Shown in pieces: positions 1-7,954 of a DNA stretch of 64,000 nucleotides. The notes beneath the pieces were generated by a model, which did no database searches, was not told the DNA's origin, and worked only from the letters and a program-made list of their open reading frames with translations. Positions within the stretch are counted from its first letter, which is position 1, and every line of letters begins with the position of its first letter. The position numbers were made by a program, and so were the translations under genes. The stretch spans positions 1 through 64,000 of the forward strand of contig NZ_NIZW01000010.1 of the NCBI RefSeq assembly GCF_002727185.1, read 5' to 3'. The DNA comes from Rhodopirellula bahusiensis (GTDB taxonomy: Bacteria > Planctomycetota > Planctomycetia > Pirellulales > Pirellulaceae).

Positions 1-90
1 ACCCACTGACTGGCGAGCCGTATGCGGGAGAACCGCACGTACGGTTCTGAGGGAGGGGAGTCCGGCTCAACCGGACTTCCCTACCCCTAT
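1..90 (+). mobile_element. 3' end of a bacterial group II intron (domains V and VI)
   Basis: Bases 15-47 form a domain V hairpin. The outer stem pairs GAGCCGT (15-21) with ACGGTTC (41-47), carries the AGC catalytic triad at 16-18, and an inner GCGG/CCGC stem is capped by a purine-rich loop. Bases 50-90 form domain VI: a GTCCGG/CCGGAC stem and a C-rich strand with an unpaired A at 83, seven bases before the end, where the branch-point adenosine is expected. The 3' boundary after CTACCCCTAT (81-90) matches the usual end of bacterial group II introns. The rest of the intron, including any reverse transcriptase/maturase gene, lies left of the window. The element reads on the plus strand, antisense to mnmA. 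Confidence 0.85.
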
Positions 91-1261
91 CACGATCGAT
101 GGCTTGAGTGATCCAGCCTCCGCCGAGGACTCGTTCTCCGTCGTAGACGACGGCGGCTTGGCCCGGTGCGACCGCAGCTTGTGGTTCGCTGAACATCACC
201 TTCATTTGAGTTGGATCGGATTCGTCAATCTCAACACGGCCGGGGTGAGGTTTTCCGTTGTAACGAATCTGGATGCCGACTGATTTGGCCTCGGCAAGTT
301 CTTCCGGTGTCACGAACCAATTGCATTGATCCGCAATCAATCCCGGACGCAGCAATTCTTCTGATCGCCCGATCACAACGCGGCGGGTATCCGGTTCGAT
401 GCGGATGACAAAGTGTGGCTCTCCCATCGCGACACCGAGTCGTTTGCGTTGGCCGATGGTGAAGGCTTCGAAGCCGTTGTGTTCGCCGACCACTTTGCCA
501 TTGGTGGTCACGATTTCGCCGGCGGTTGCGCCGACCATTTCAGGGCGACGCGATTTGACGAAGTCGCTGTGATGACCTTGGGTGACAAAGCAAATTTCTT
601 GGCTGTCCTTTTTGTCCGATACACCCAGTCCAAGCGACGTCGCCATTTCGCGAATTTCGGGTTTGGTGAAATCGCCGACGGGCAACATCATGCGTGGCAA
701 GCGGGCTGGGTCGATTCCGAACAAAGCGTAGGACTGGTCCTTGTGCCCGTCCAATCCGCGATGCAGTTCGGACCGGCCGTTGGAATGAACCATCCGCGCA
801 TAGTGTCCAGTCGCGACGAACTCAGCGTCGACACCATCGGCATAATCGAACAGGCGGCCAAACTTGATCCAGTGATTGCACTTCACACATGGATTGGGTG
901 TACGTGCGGCGAGGTAATCGTCGACGAAGTAGTCCACGATCTTGCGGAAGTCTTCTTGCAGATCGAGCGAGTAGAACGGGATACCCATCGACATCGCGAC
1001 TCGGCGGGCGTCGGCGGCATCGGTCGCGCTGCAGCAGCCTTGTTTGTGGTCGGCTCGTTTTCCGCCTGCGGAATCGCCCAGCACCGGCAGGTTCAGCGGA
1101 TTCGCATTTTGGGGCTCGTCGGAATCGATTCGGCAAGCGGCGGCGGAGGCTTCGCCATGGCGCATGAAGACACCGATCACTTCGTGACCGTCACGCAAAA
1201 GCAGGTGGGCTGCGACGCTGGAATCAACGCCGCCACTCATCGCGAGAACCACGCGAGACAT
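91..1261 (-). CDS. mnmA: tRNA-specific 2-thiouridylase MnmA, 3' end abutting a group II intron
   Basis: MnmA transfers sulfur to C2 of the wobble uridine of Lys, Glu and Gln tRNAs, using ATP. The product starts MSRVVLAMSGGVDSS with the PP-loop SGGVDS at residues 9-14. The two catalytic cysteines are visible as NPCVKC (Cys125) and SQEICF (Cys224), with normal spacing. The C-terminal barrel ends in a recognisable LGGGWITQ, which corresponds to the last residues of the E. coli protein, so the enzyme looks complete to within a few residues. The ATG at 1261 is followed directly by the conserved N-terminus. The reading frame stays open across the junction at 90/91 and through intron DNA to base 1, so the present stop codon is outside the window. 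It is divergent from prfB (98-bp gap). Confidence 0.93.
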
Positions 1262-1359
1262 GTAGAATCCGATAACCAAAAAAGAACAATTGGCGGGCCT
1301 TGCACACGCCGTGCACGGCCTCGCCTATTTACCATCATATCCGAGAGGGACATTTCGTC

Positions 1360-2485
1360 ATGGACGCTGAATTAACACAACGCAGCCAAGCGATCCGCAG
1401 CCGCCTGGTCCAGCTTCAGGACTCTCTTTGACCACTCTGGCAAAAACGACGCGATCAAAAAAATCGAAGGTCAGATGGGAGCTCCCGATTTTTGGGACGA
1501 CAGCGAAGCAGCTCAAAAGGTTGTGATGCAGCTGAAGGGTCTGAAGGGAATCGTCTCTCCTTTGAATGAGCTTGAGTCATCAGCCGAGGACTTGGAAGCC
1601 CTCTTTGAGATGGCAGAGGAAGACGATTCGATCGAGGGCGAGGTTCGCTCGGAGATTGATCGGCTCGAGGTTGTCCTGGACGATCTCGAACTCAAGGCGT
1701 TGCTGAACGGACCGAACGATTCCGCCGGTGCGATCGTGACAATCAACGCTCGCGACGGTGGGACGGATGCCAACGACTGGGCCGATATGCTGCTGCGGAT
1801 GTACTCCGCTTGGGCGGTGGGCCAGGAATACAAAATCGAACTGCTCGACCGTCAGGAAAACGAGGAGGCGGGGATCAACCATGCCTCGATCGCGGTTCGG
1901 GGGCCGATGGCGTATGGCTATTTGAAGGGCGAAGAAGGCATGCACCGGTTGGTTCGGATCAGCCCGTTCAATAGCGAAAGCAAGCGTCAGACGAGCTTTG
2001 CTGCGGTGAGTGTTTCGCCTGAGATTGACGATTCGATCGAGGTGAACATCGAAAAGAAGGATGTTCGCGAAGACACGTATCGGGCCAGTGGAGCGGGTGG
2101 TCAGCACGTCAACAAAACGGACAGTGCCATTCGTTTGACCCACATTCCGACCAACACGGTCGTGCAGTGTCAGAACCAACGAAGTCAGCACCAGAACCGG
2201 GACACCGCCTGGAAAATGTTGCGGGCAAAGATGGCTCGGGTGGAAGAGGAACGCCGCGAAGCGGAGGAAGCCAAGAAGTACGAGACTCAGGCGAGAACCG
2301 GTTTCGGTAGCCAGATTCGGAACTACTTCCTGCATCCCGATCAACGAGTCAAAGACGCTCGGACGGGCCACTACGTCGGCAACTTCAACAGCGTGCTCGA
2401 TGGCAGCGAACTGCAGGGTTTCTTCGACGCATTCTTGCGATTGAAGGCCGGAAAGACAGAAGCCGTCGCTTCGGACGACGACTGA
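1360..2485 (+). CDS. prfB: peptide chain release factor 2, with programmed +1 frameshift
   Basis: RF2 releases the finished peptide at UGA and UAA codons. The first 23 codons (1360-1428) end at CTT followed by an in-frame TGA at 1429-1431. The sequence CTT TGA C at 1426-1432 is the classic RF2 frameshift site. Skipping one base continues into the frame starting at 1430, giving about 374 residues (E. coli RF2 has 365). A Shine-Dalgarno-like AGGA (1418-1421) lies four bases before CTT, as in E. coli where such a site stimulates shifting. The anticodon-like SPF (residues 201-203) and catalytic GGQ (246-248) sit at the expected places. A GAGAGGGA ribosome site precedes the ATG. Expression is autoregulated: scarce RF2 lets the ribosome pause and shift. 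Without the frameshift the gene would wrongly be started at 1475. Confidence 0.97.
1418..1432 (+). promoter_or_regulatory. RF2 programmed +1 frameshift site
   Basis: AGGA, a four-base spacer, then CTT TGA C. The TGA is in frame with the ATG at 1360, and the +1 frame from 1430 is the main RF2 frame. This is direct sequence evidence for the conserved autoregulatory recoding signal. Confidence 0.95.
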
Positions 2486-2536
2486 TTCTTCAGTTCAGCG
2501 AGTGCTGTCGCTGAACGCAACCAACGGGCATAAAAA

Positions 2537-2568
2537 TACCTGCGAGGACCACTGAGTCCTCGCAGGTA
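2537..2568. terminator. perfect 13-bp hairpin, probable bidirectional terminator
   Basis: TACCTGCGAGGAC (2537-2549) and its exact reverse complement (2556-2568) flank a 6-base loop. It lies between two convergent genes. On the minus strand the stem is followed by a short T run (the plus-strand A run at 2532-2536). On the plus strand it is followed by AAAGTTGGTTTCT, a poorer tract. Confidence 0.75.
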
Positions 2569-2635
2569 AAGTTGGTTTCTAATTCATGACCACTCTCTGT
2601 GGTCGCTTTGGCATGTCACTCGGCGACGGGCAAAC

Positions 2636-3556
2636 TCAGCCGCCGTAGCTGTTGTCCAAGGTCAGGCCACCCTTGGTCTTTTCGCTCGATTCCAGTTTGT
2701 CCTGGTGGTTCTGAGCGATGCGTTTGACTTCGCTCACCACGTTGGATGCTGCACGCAATTCGAACGAGGTGAAGTAAGGCTCGTTGCCGGTGTACTGGCT
2801 TTCCTTGCGGTTCTTAGCAGCAAGCTCGTTCCAGGACATGTCGTCGGTCAGGTGCCAAGTCGCGGCTTGAGCGGTGTTTTGAGCGATGACTCCATTTCCA
2901 AGAGCTTCGCACAAAGCGGCAACGGCTGGGTCCTTGGTGACTTTGTCGAGCGGAGCGATTGTGTATTTCATTTTGGCGTTTGGCTCTGGCTTGCCGTGTT
3001 CGAGGCAAACTGTGTTGAGGGCCATCTTGGATGTGCGTCCTGGTGCGACTCGCATGAAGCCACCCATGCCACCACCCATTCCTCCCATGCCGCCACCCAT
3101 GCCGCCGCCCATTCCTCCCATGCCGCCGCCCATGCCGCCACCGCCGCCCATGGCTTGACCGCCACCGCCACCGCCCATGCCACCCATGCCGCCGCCCATG
3201 CCTCCCATGCCACCGCCCATGCCTCCCATGCCGCCGCCCATCATGCCTTGAGCAAGAACAGGAACACCAGCGAAGGCTGCAGGAACGTGAATGTGAAGAG
3301 GTTTGTCAGTCAAGTTCTTGACCAACAGGTTGGCTTTTGCCGACGACTGAGGGATGAACTTGGCTTCGACGGTCCCAGCGTCCATGGCTTCGAACAAGCC
3401 GTTGACGACTGCTTCCTCGCCACCAGCGTTGGCAGTGGAAGGCGATGCAAAACTCGCGACGGCGAAACCGAGAGCGGCAACGCACATCAGAGAGCTCATT
3501 CCGAAGAACGAAGTTGGGGTGCAGCGAGAGAAGGTGTGGCGATTCACGGTCAACAT
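2636..3556 (-). CDS. secreted Met/Gly-rich repeat protein, unknown function
   Basis: No known enzyme family is recognised. From the ATG at 3556 the product has about 306 residues. It starts with a basic segment and a hydrophobic stretch ending in STANA, a good signal peptide, so it is probably exported. A globular section of about 60 residues (KANLLVKNLTDKPLHIHVP resembles a beta-sandwich with conserved Asn/Pro) follows. Next comes about 70 residues made almost only of GGM, GGMG and GGGM units, and then a C-terminal region of about 130 residues containing FMRVAPG and a charged helix. An upstream in-frame ATG at 3700 would put 48 unrelated residues before the signal peptide, so 3556 is preferred. 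The promoter candidate at 3745-3773 is upstream of both starts. It is convergent with prfB. Confidence 0.8.
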   Translation of the reverse strand: MLTVNRHTFSRCTPTSFFGMSSLMCVAALGFAVASFASPSTANAGGEEAVVNGLFEAMDAGTVEAKFIPQSSAKANLLVKNLTDKPLHIHVPAAFAGVPVLAQGMMGGGMGGMGGGMGGMGGGMGGMGGGGGGQAMGGGGGMGGGMGGMGGGMGGGMGGMGGGMGGFMRVAPGRTSKMALNTVCLEHGKPEPNAKMKYTIAPLDKVTKDPAVAALCEALGNGVIAQNTAQAATWHLTDDMSWNELAAKNRKESQYTGNEPYFTSFELRAASNVVSEVKRIAQNHQDKLESSEKTKGGLTLDNSYGG

Positions 3557-3857
3557 CCTGAGAATCAGTGTGCAGGGAGAAGTAATGGTCGGGCGCTGAA
3601 TCAAAGATGGTTGTTGGACGGCGAAATCCACCATCGATTCGGCACCCTGCGTGAGCGATCCCGTCGCCGAACAAACCACCACACCTGAAAAAGGCTGCAA
3701 ATCGGTGGTTGAGAGGCTAGACCGGGAGCGATCAAGGTCGGATCAGTATACTTGGTTTCGGCCCCCAAGCCAAATTTTCTTACTGCGTTCACCAAGCATT
3801 TCCAACGGAAATCGCTCGTGTTGGCGGCCGATCCGGCTGAGTCGCGGCGGTCGAAAG
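3557..3857. other. intergenic stretch between the Met/Gly-rich gene and the XylR-type regulator
   Basis: About 300 bases with no convincing gene. It holds the candidate promoter at 3745-3773. Open frames here are short and in non-gene-like composition. Confidence 0.5.
3745..3773 (-). promoter_or_regulatory. candidate sigma-70-type promoter of the Met/Gly-rich gene
   Basis: On the minus strand TTGGCT (3773-3768) and TATACT (3750-3745) are separated by exactly 17 bases. The predicted start near 3738 leaves a leader of about 180 nt before the ATG at 3556. The only evidence is the match to the consensus. Confidence 0.45.
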
Positions 3858-5027
3858 TCAGTTTTCTTGGCCGCGGACGCTTTGCCGGTACTGGCCGGGG
3901 GTCATTCCCAGGTCACGTTTGAACACATAATGCATGTATTCCGGATGATCGAACCCCGCCCGATAAGCAATCTGCTCGGCGGCCATTTCGGTGGTGACCA
4001 ACAGTTCTCGAACGCGTTTGAGCTGGACGTTGCGGATTTCTTGTTGTGGCGTTCGCCCCAGGTATCGGCGGAGTTGCCGTTCCAAGGTGCTGCGGCTAAC
4101 GGCAACGTTTTGCAAGACTTCGTCGACGGTCAGTCCTTCGCAAGCATGTTGGCGAATGTAGGCCAAAGCTGATGCGACCTCGGGGTGATCGATCGCGACG
4201 ACATCGGTCGACAAGCGAGTCGCGACACCGGTCGGGGCCACGACTTGCTGTGATTCGTGATGCGATTCGCCTTTCATCCAACGGGACAAACGTTCAGCAG
4301 CCAGGAACCCAACGGCTTCCGCATTCGGGATGACGCTGGAAAGCGGCGGCTGACAGAACTGGCACAGCAGTTCGTCGTTGTCGACGCCAATCACGGCAAC
4401 TTCTTCGGGGACGGTCAGTTCCAATGTCGAGCAAACGGCCAGGACATGTTGGCCTCGCAAGTCGTTGCAGGTGAAGATTCCGCAGGGTTTGGGGAGCGTT
4501 TGCAGCCACTGCGAGATCGCTTGCTGGTCTTCTTCCCAGGGGCGTGCGAGGTTCATCCATGGCGAATTGAAGGAGTCGCAGTGGCCACCTTCTTGTTGGA
4601 TCGTTTTGACAAAAGCTTCTTCGCGTCGTTGCGACCAAGCTTCGAAGTCGAAGCCGCAGAAGGCGAAGTGTTGGAACCCGCGTTCCATCAAATGTCGAGC
4701 CGCCATTTCGCCAATCTTGGCGTCATCGCTGCGGACGTGAGCTTTATCGACTTCGCTGCGATCATTCAGTTCGACCACGGGAATGTTCCGCTGAACTGCG
4801 GCCTCGATCATCTCGTCCGTAGATCCTCGCGAAATGATTCCGTCGCCCTGCCAGTCGTTCAACCACGAAGGTGGCGAGGTCATCAGGTCGCGTTGTTCGA
4901 GGAAGACCGACCAGTCTTCTTGCGTTCGCATAAAACGCATGATTCCGGAGAGAACTTCACGTCCGTAGACGGTCGCGGTCTCGACCGTCAGAGCCACATG
5001 AGGTTTGGAGCGAGCAGGCTTGTTCAA
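3858..5027 (-). CDS. xylR: XylR-type transcriptional regulator (sugar-binding plus AraC DNA-binding domain)
   Basis: The protein is colinear with E. coli XylR (389 versus 392 residues). An N-terminal LacI-like periplasmic-binding fold (roughly residues 10-275, with DGIISR, GFQHFAFCG, IGVDNDELLCQ and PLSSV motifs) is followed by an AraC/XylS double helix-turn-helix (roughly 285-385, with VSRSTLERQLRRYLGRTP and YRAGFDHPEYMHYVFKRDLG). Family members bind a pentose and activate sugar genes. No xylose genes are adjacent, so the ligand is not established. The start is taken as TTG at 5027, because an AAGGA sits about six bases upstream and the conserved region begins just after. Starting at the far upstream codon (5303) would overlap the neighbouring gene by 205 bases. 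Confidence 0.88.
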   Translation of the reverse strand: MNKPARSKPHVALTVETATVYGREVLSGIMRFMRTQEDWSVFLEQRDLMTSPPSWLNDWQGDGIISRGSTDEMIEAAVQRNIPVVELNDRSEVDKAHVRSDDAKIGEMAARHLMERGFQHFAFCGFDFEAWSQRREEAFVKTIQQEGGHCDSFNSPWMNLARPWEEDQQAISQWLQTLPKPCGIFTCNDLRGQHVLAVCSTLELTVPEEVAVIGVDNDELLCQFCQPPLSSVIPNAEAVGFLAAERLSRWMKGESHHESQQVVAPTGVATRLSTDVVAIDHPEVASALAYIRQHACEGLTVDEVLQNVAVSRSTLERQLRRYLGRTPQQEIRNVQLKRVRELLVTTEMAAEQIAYRAGFDHPEYMHYVFKRDLGMTPGQYRQSVRGQEN

Positions 5028-5098
5028 CGCGCGTCCTTCGACAGAAAAGTCAGCTGAATAGAAAAGGCGATGGGTATCGCAGGAAAAGTGTGATTGCT

Positions 5099-5851
5099 TC
5101 AGACGCCTTCCGCAAACGCGGGCGAAGCGTCTCCGTCTTGGGTGGAGCCCTCCGATGATTCCGATTCGCGTTTCTTGCGGCCGCTGATCGGCACTGCCAA
5201 GGGGCCCCCAAACGCGTCGTAAACCACCAAGAAGTTCAGCAGCCCGGCAATCATCGTGTACCAAGTCCCCATTTCGTATCCCGAACCGCGCCGGGCGTAC
5301 CAAGCGGCAACTTCGTCAGCCTCCGATTCATCGACGGGACGATGCGGAGGTGCCATGAAACCATTCCACAAAGGCTCGTAGTCCGAGCGGGTTCGACCAC
5401 GATTGTCCGTCGCCAAACGCATTCGGTTGCCTTGAACCAGAGCGGGCAATGCCGCAGAACCCACGCCGGCCTGAAGAAAATAATGCCAGCGTTTGTCACC
5501 GGGATACCAAGAGGCGTAAACGACGTGGAAGCCACCCAAGGCGAAGCCCAACATCCAGATCGAGAGAATACTGATCACGAACAAAGTGCCCTTGGTGTGG
5601 CGACCTTGGTAGTAGTGACCCGCACCGGGAACCAGCCACGCCAAAAATGCCGCCAGGTAACGATTTCGCAAGTCGACCTGGATACCGTCGACTTCAATTT
5701 GCGAGTCGCCGTTGAACACCTTTGGATTGACTTTGATTTGCTCCGGCTTCGGTTTGGAGCCTTTTGCGGAGTCCGGCTTTGAATCGGTTTCGGTCGATTT
5801 CTCGCCAGGATTGGACTCAGCGTCTCGGGATTTGCGTGAACGTTGGGCCAT
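5099..5851 (-). CDS. small integral membrane protein (DUF6677-like), unknown function
   Basis: From the ATG at 5851 the product is about 250 residues. A charged, Ser/Lys/Pro-rich N-terminal tail of about 60 residues precedes a conserved block NRYLAAFLAWLVPGAGHYYQG, which I recall from a planctomycete membrane family (DUF6677). Hydrophobic segments follow (FVISILSIWMLGFALGG; SAALPALV; and MIAGLLNFLVVYDAFGG near the C-terminus), with a charged C-terminal tail. The LVPGAGHYYQG pattern also resembles TM2-type small membrane proteins. No catalytic motif is seen. An in-frame ATG at 5923 is an alternative start. The gene is in line with xylR, 71 bases apart, so they may be co-transcribed, but a functional link is not shown. 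Confidence 0.75.
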   Translation of the reverse strand: MAQRSRKSRDAESNPGEKSTETDSKPDSAKGSKPKPEQIKVNPKVFNGDSQIEVDGIQVDLRNRYLAAFLAWLVPGAGHYYQGRHTKGTLFVISILSIWMLGFALGGFHVVYASWYPGDKRWHYFLQAGVGSAALPALVQGNRMRLATDNRGRTRSDYEPLWNGFMAPPHRPVDESEADEVAAWYARRGSGYEMGTWYTMIAGLLNFLVVYDAFGGPLAVPISGRKKRESESSEGSTQDGDASPAFAEGV

Positions 5852-6232
5852 GAGTGTGGAGCAGGCGAAAATTCGGATAGCGGGCGGATGCCCTGACGGT
5901 GGGGCGGGCGTGGAACGAGTCATTTTGCGAAATTCAGCCGGTGGGCGATAGCCAGTCCCTCCAATTCCGACGAGCGGAACGCCAATTCGCTGGCAAAGAC
6001 CTGACGTCACTCGCGGGAACAAAAAGGTAATATGTCTTAGTTGTGTGTGCCGGATTGCTGGTCCGTTCCGAGGCGATCGGCGGACATCGGTCGCCTGACG
6101 GGAAGATCAGAGCCATTTACGTGCATCGAAAGGCAGAAAAATCTTTGTGGCGGCTGTAAGCGACCATATGACGCTGTATGGTATGTCGTCTTGCCGCGAA
6201 CCCATTTGCATGATGCAACCCCGAGGATGTCC
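5852..6232. other. divergent promoter region with an inverted repeat
   Basis: About 380 bases between divergent genes. An inverted repeat ACCATA-N8-TATGGT at 6163-6182 lies 50 bases before the symporter start and could be an operator. No clear consensus promoter or RNA structure is recognised. Confidence 0.35.
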
Positions 6233-7888
6233 ATGAACACCACCACGCTGATTTCCTTTCTCTTCTTCACCGGCATGGTGGCGTTTTTGACGTGGTGGAA
6301 AACGCGTGGCAGCGATGTGGACACGGATGAGGGCTATTTCTTAGCCGGGCGGTCGCTGACGGGAGTCTTCATCGCCGGTTCGCTTTTGTTGACGAATTTG
6401 TCGACGGAGCAATTGGTCGGGCTCAACGCGGACTCGTTCAGCGATGGGCTGTCGGTGATGTGTTGGGAGGTTGTTGCCGGGATATCGCTGGTTGTTTTGG
6501 CATTGGTCTTCCTTCCCCGTTACCTGAAATCCGGTATCGCCACGATTCCGCAGTTTTTAGAAGAACGTTACGGTCGCGGGGTTCGCGCCCTGACCGCGGG
6601 AATCTTTATCGTGGCATACATGCTGATCCTGTTGCCGTTCGTGCTGTTCCTGGGTGCCAACGGACTGAACAGCATGCTGTCGCTGAACGAAAAGTTCGGT
6701 GTCACCGACTACCAAATGATTTGGATGCTGCTCGTCTTCATCGCGTCGCTCGGTGGTGCCTACGCGATTTTTGGTGGTCTGCGTGCGATCGCGGTGTCCG
6801 ACACGTTCAACGGCGCGGGTCTGCTGGTGGGCGGATTGATGATCACCTACTTCTCGCTGCAAGTCGTTGCCGGCGATGATGGAGGGATCAGCGGAGCTCT
6901 TCAGAAAATTCACGAAGCCGACCCTGATGCCTTTCACTCGCTCGGTGCAGAGGATGAATCGACTCACTGGCCGACGTTGTTCACCGGAGTGTTGTTGCTG
7001 AACTTTTTTTACTGGACCACGAACCAGCAAATCATTCAGCGGACGTTCGGTGCGAAGAATTTGGCCGAGGGTCAAAAGGGTGTTCTTTTAGCCGCTTTCT
7101 TCAAAATTCTGGCACCGCTGATCTTGGTCCTGCCAGGAATCGCCGCAGCCTACTTGGTCGTCACCGCTGGTGATCAGGAGATGATCGATTCGGTGGGCGT
7201 CAACGAAGATGGAGAATGGAAGTCGAGCCAAGCCTACGGTGCATTGGTTGCCCGAGTGTTGCCGGAATGGTTGCTGGGATTCTTCGCGGCGGTCGTGATC
7301 GGCTCGATACTTTCGACGTTCAACTCCGTCCTGAACTCGGCCGCGACGTTGTTCTCATTGGATGTCTACAAGCAATACATTCGACCGGACGCGACCACCA
7401 AACAGGTGCGTCTGTCGGGCCAGGTTTGCAGTTTCGTCGTGGCGATTTTCGCGGTCATCGCCGCGCCGCTCGTGTTCTACGGACGCGACGGTGTGTTCAG
7501 CTTTTTCCAAGGTTTGAATGGTGTTTACTTCATCCCGTTGGCATCGGTGATTCTGCTGGGACTGTTCCACAAGACCGCAGACGGGCGATCCGCGATGGTC
7601 GCGCTGCTCGTCGGGTTGGTGCTGATGGTGATTGGCACATTCTTCAGCGGAGGTGACGGAGGATGGTTGGCATCGGTCTTCGGCAATGGGTTCCACTACA
7701 TGGGCGCTGTGTTCGTTCTTTTGGTCGCGTTGCAATTGATCATGGTCGCGATGGGGATCCGCCGAGATTCGCCCTACGAACAACGCGATGCCAAACTGGT
7801 TGACCTGACACCTTGGAAACCAGCACCTTATGTCGGTGGCGTTTTAGTCCTGTTGTGTTTAGGTGTTTACGCCTTCTTCGCCATCTGA
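6233..7888 (+). CDS. sodium:solute symporter (SSS family), probably sugar uptake
   Basis: About 551 residues with roughly 14 hydrophobic segments, from ISFLFFTGMVAFLTWW at the N-terminus to GVLVLLCLGVYAFFAI at the end. Family signatures include GYFLAGRSLTG, SLLLTNLSTEQLVGLNA and FYWTTNQQIIQRTF, the last typical of the sodium/glucose (SglT-like) branch. It is expected to import a sugar or similar solute with sodium across the inner membrane. GAGG at 6223-6226 fits the ATG at 6233 better than the ATG at 6227, which it would touch. A secreted aldose 1-epimerase follows 66 bases later on the same strand, which supports a hexose substrate. The exact solute cannot be read from sequence. Confidence 0.9.
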   Translation: MNTTTLISFLFFTGMVAFLTWWKTRGSDVDTDEGYFLAGRSLTGVFIAGSLLLTNLSTEQLVGLNADSFSDGLSVMCWEVVAGISLVVLALVFLPRYLKSGIATIPQFLEERYGRGVRALTAGIFIVAYMLILLPFVLFLGANGLNSMLSLNEKFGVTDYQMIWMLLVFIASLGGAYAIFGGLRAIAVSDTFNGAGLLVGGLMITYFSLQVVAGDDGGISGALQKIHEADPDAFHSLGAEDESTHWPTLFTGVLLLNFFYWTTNQQIIQRTFGAKNLAEGQKGVLLAAFFKILAPLILVLPGIAAAYLVVTAGDQEMIDSVGVNEDGEWKSSQAYGALVARVLPEWLLGFFAAVVIGSILSTFNSVLNSAATLFSLDVYKQYIRPDATTKQVRLSGQVCSFVVAIFAVIAAPLVFYGRDGVFSFFQGLNGVYFIPLASVILLGLFHKTADGRSAMVALLVGLVLMVIGTFFSGGDGGWLASVFGNGFHYMGAVFVLLVALQLIMVAMGIRRDSPYEQRDAKLVDLTPWKPAPYVGGVLVLLCLGVYAFFAI

Positions 7889-7954
7889 GTCCGTCGCGAC
7901 CGCTCGCCAACGTCCCCTGTCAAATTCACGTTTATCGCTTCTTGGAGATTTCAA

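Noticed and set aside
413-1375. Long plus-strand open frame of 320 codons
   Set aside because: It is the mirror of mnmA, whose motifs are unmistakable on the minus strand.
1580-2371. Minus-strand frame of 263 codons
   Set aside because: It lies inside prfB, which is clearly coding on the other strand.
2705-3688. Plus-strand frame rich in His/Ala repeats
   Set aside because: It is the complement of the Met/Gly-rich tract; the repeat gives an open frame in several phases. Signal peptide and start support the minus strand.
4257-5057. Plus-strand frame of 266 codons
   Set aside because: Shadow of the XylR-type gene, which has full family match.
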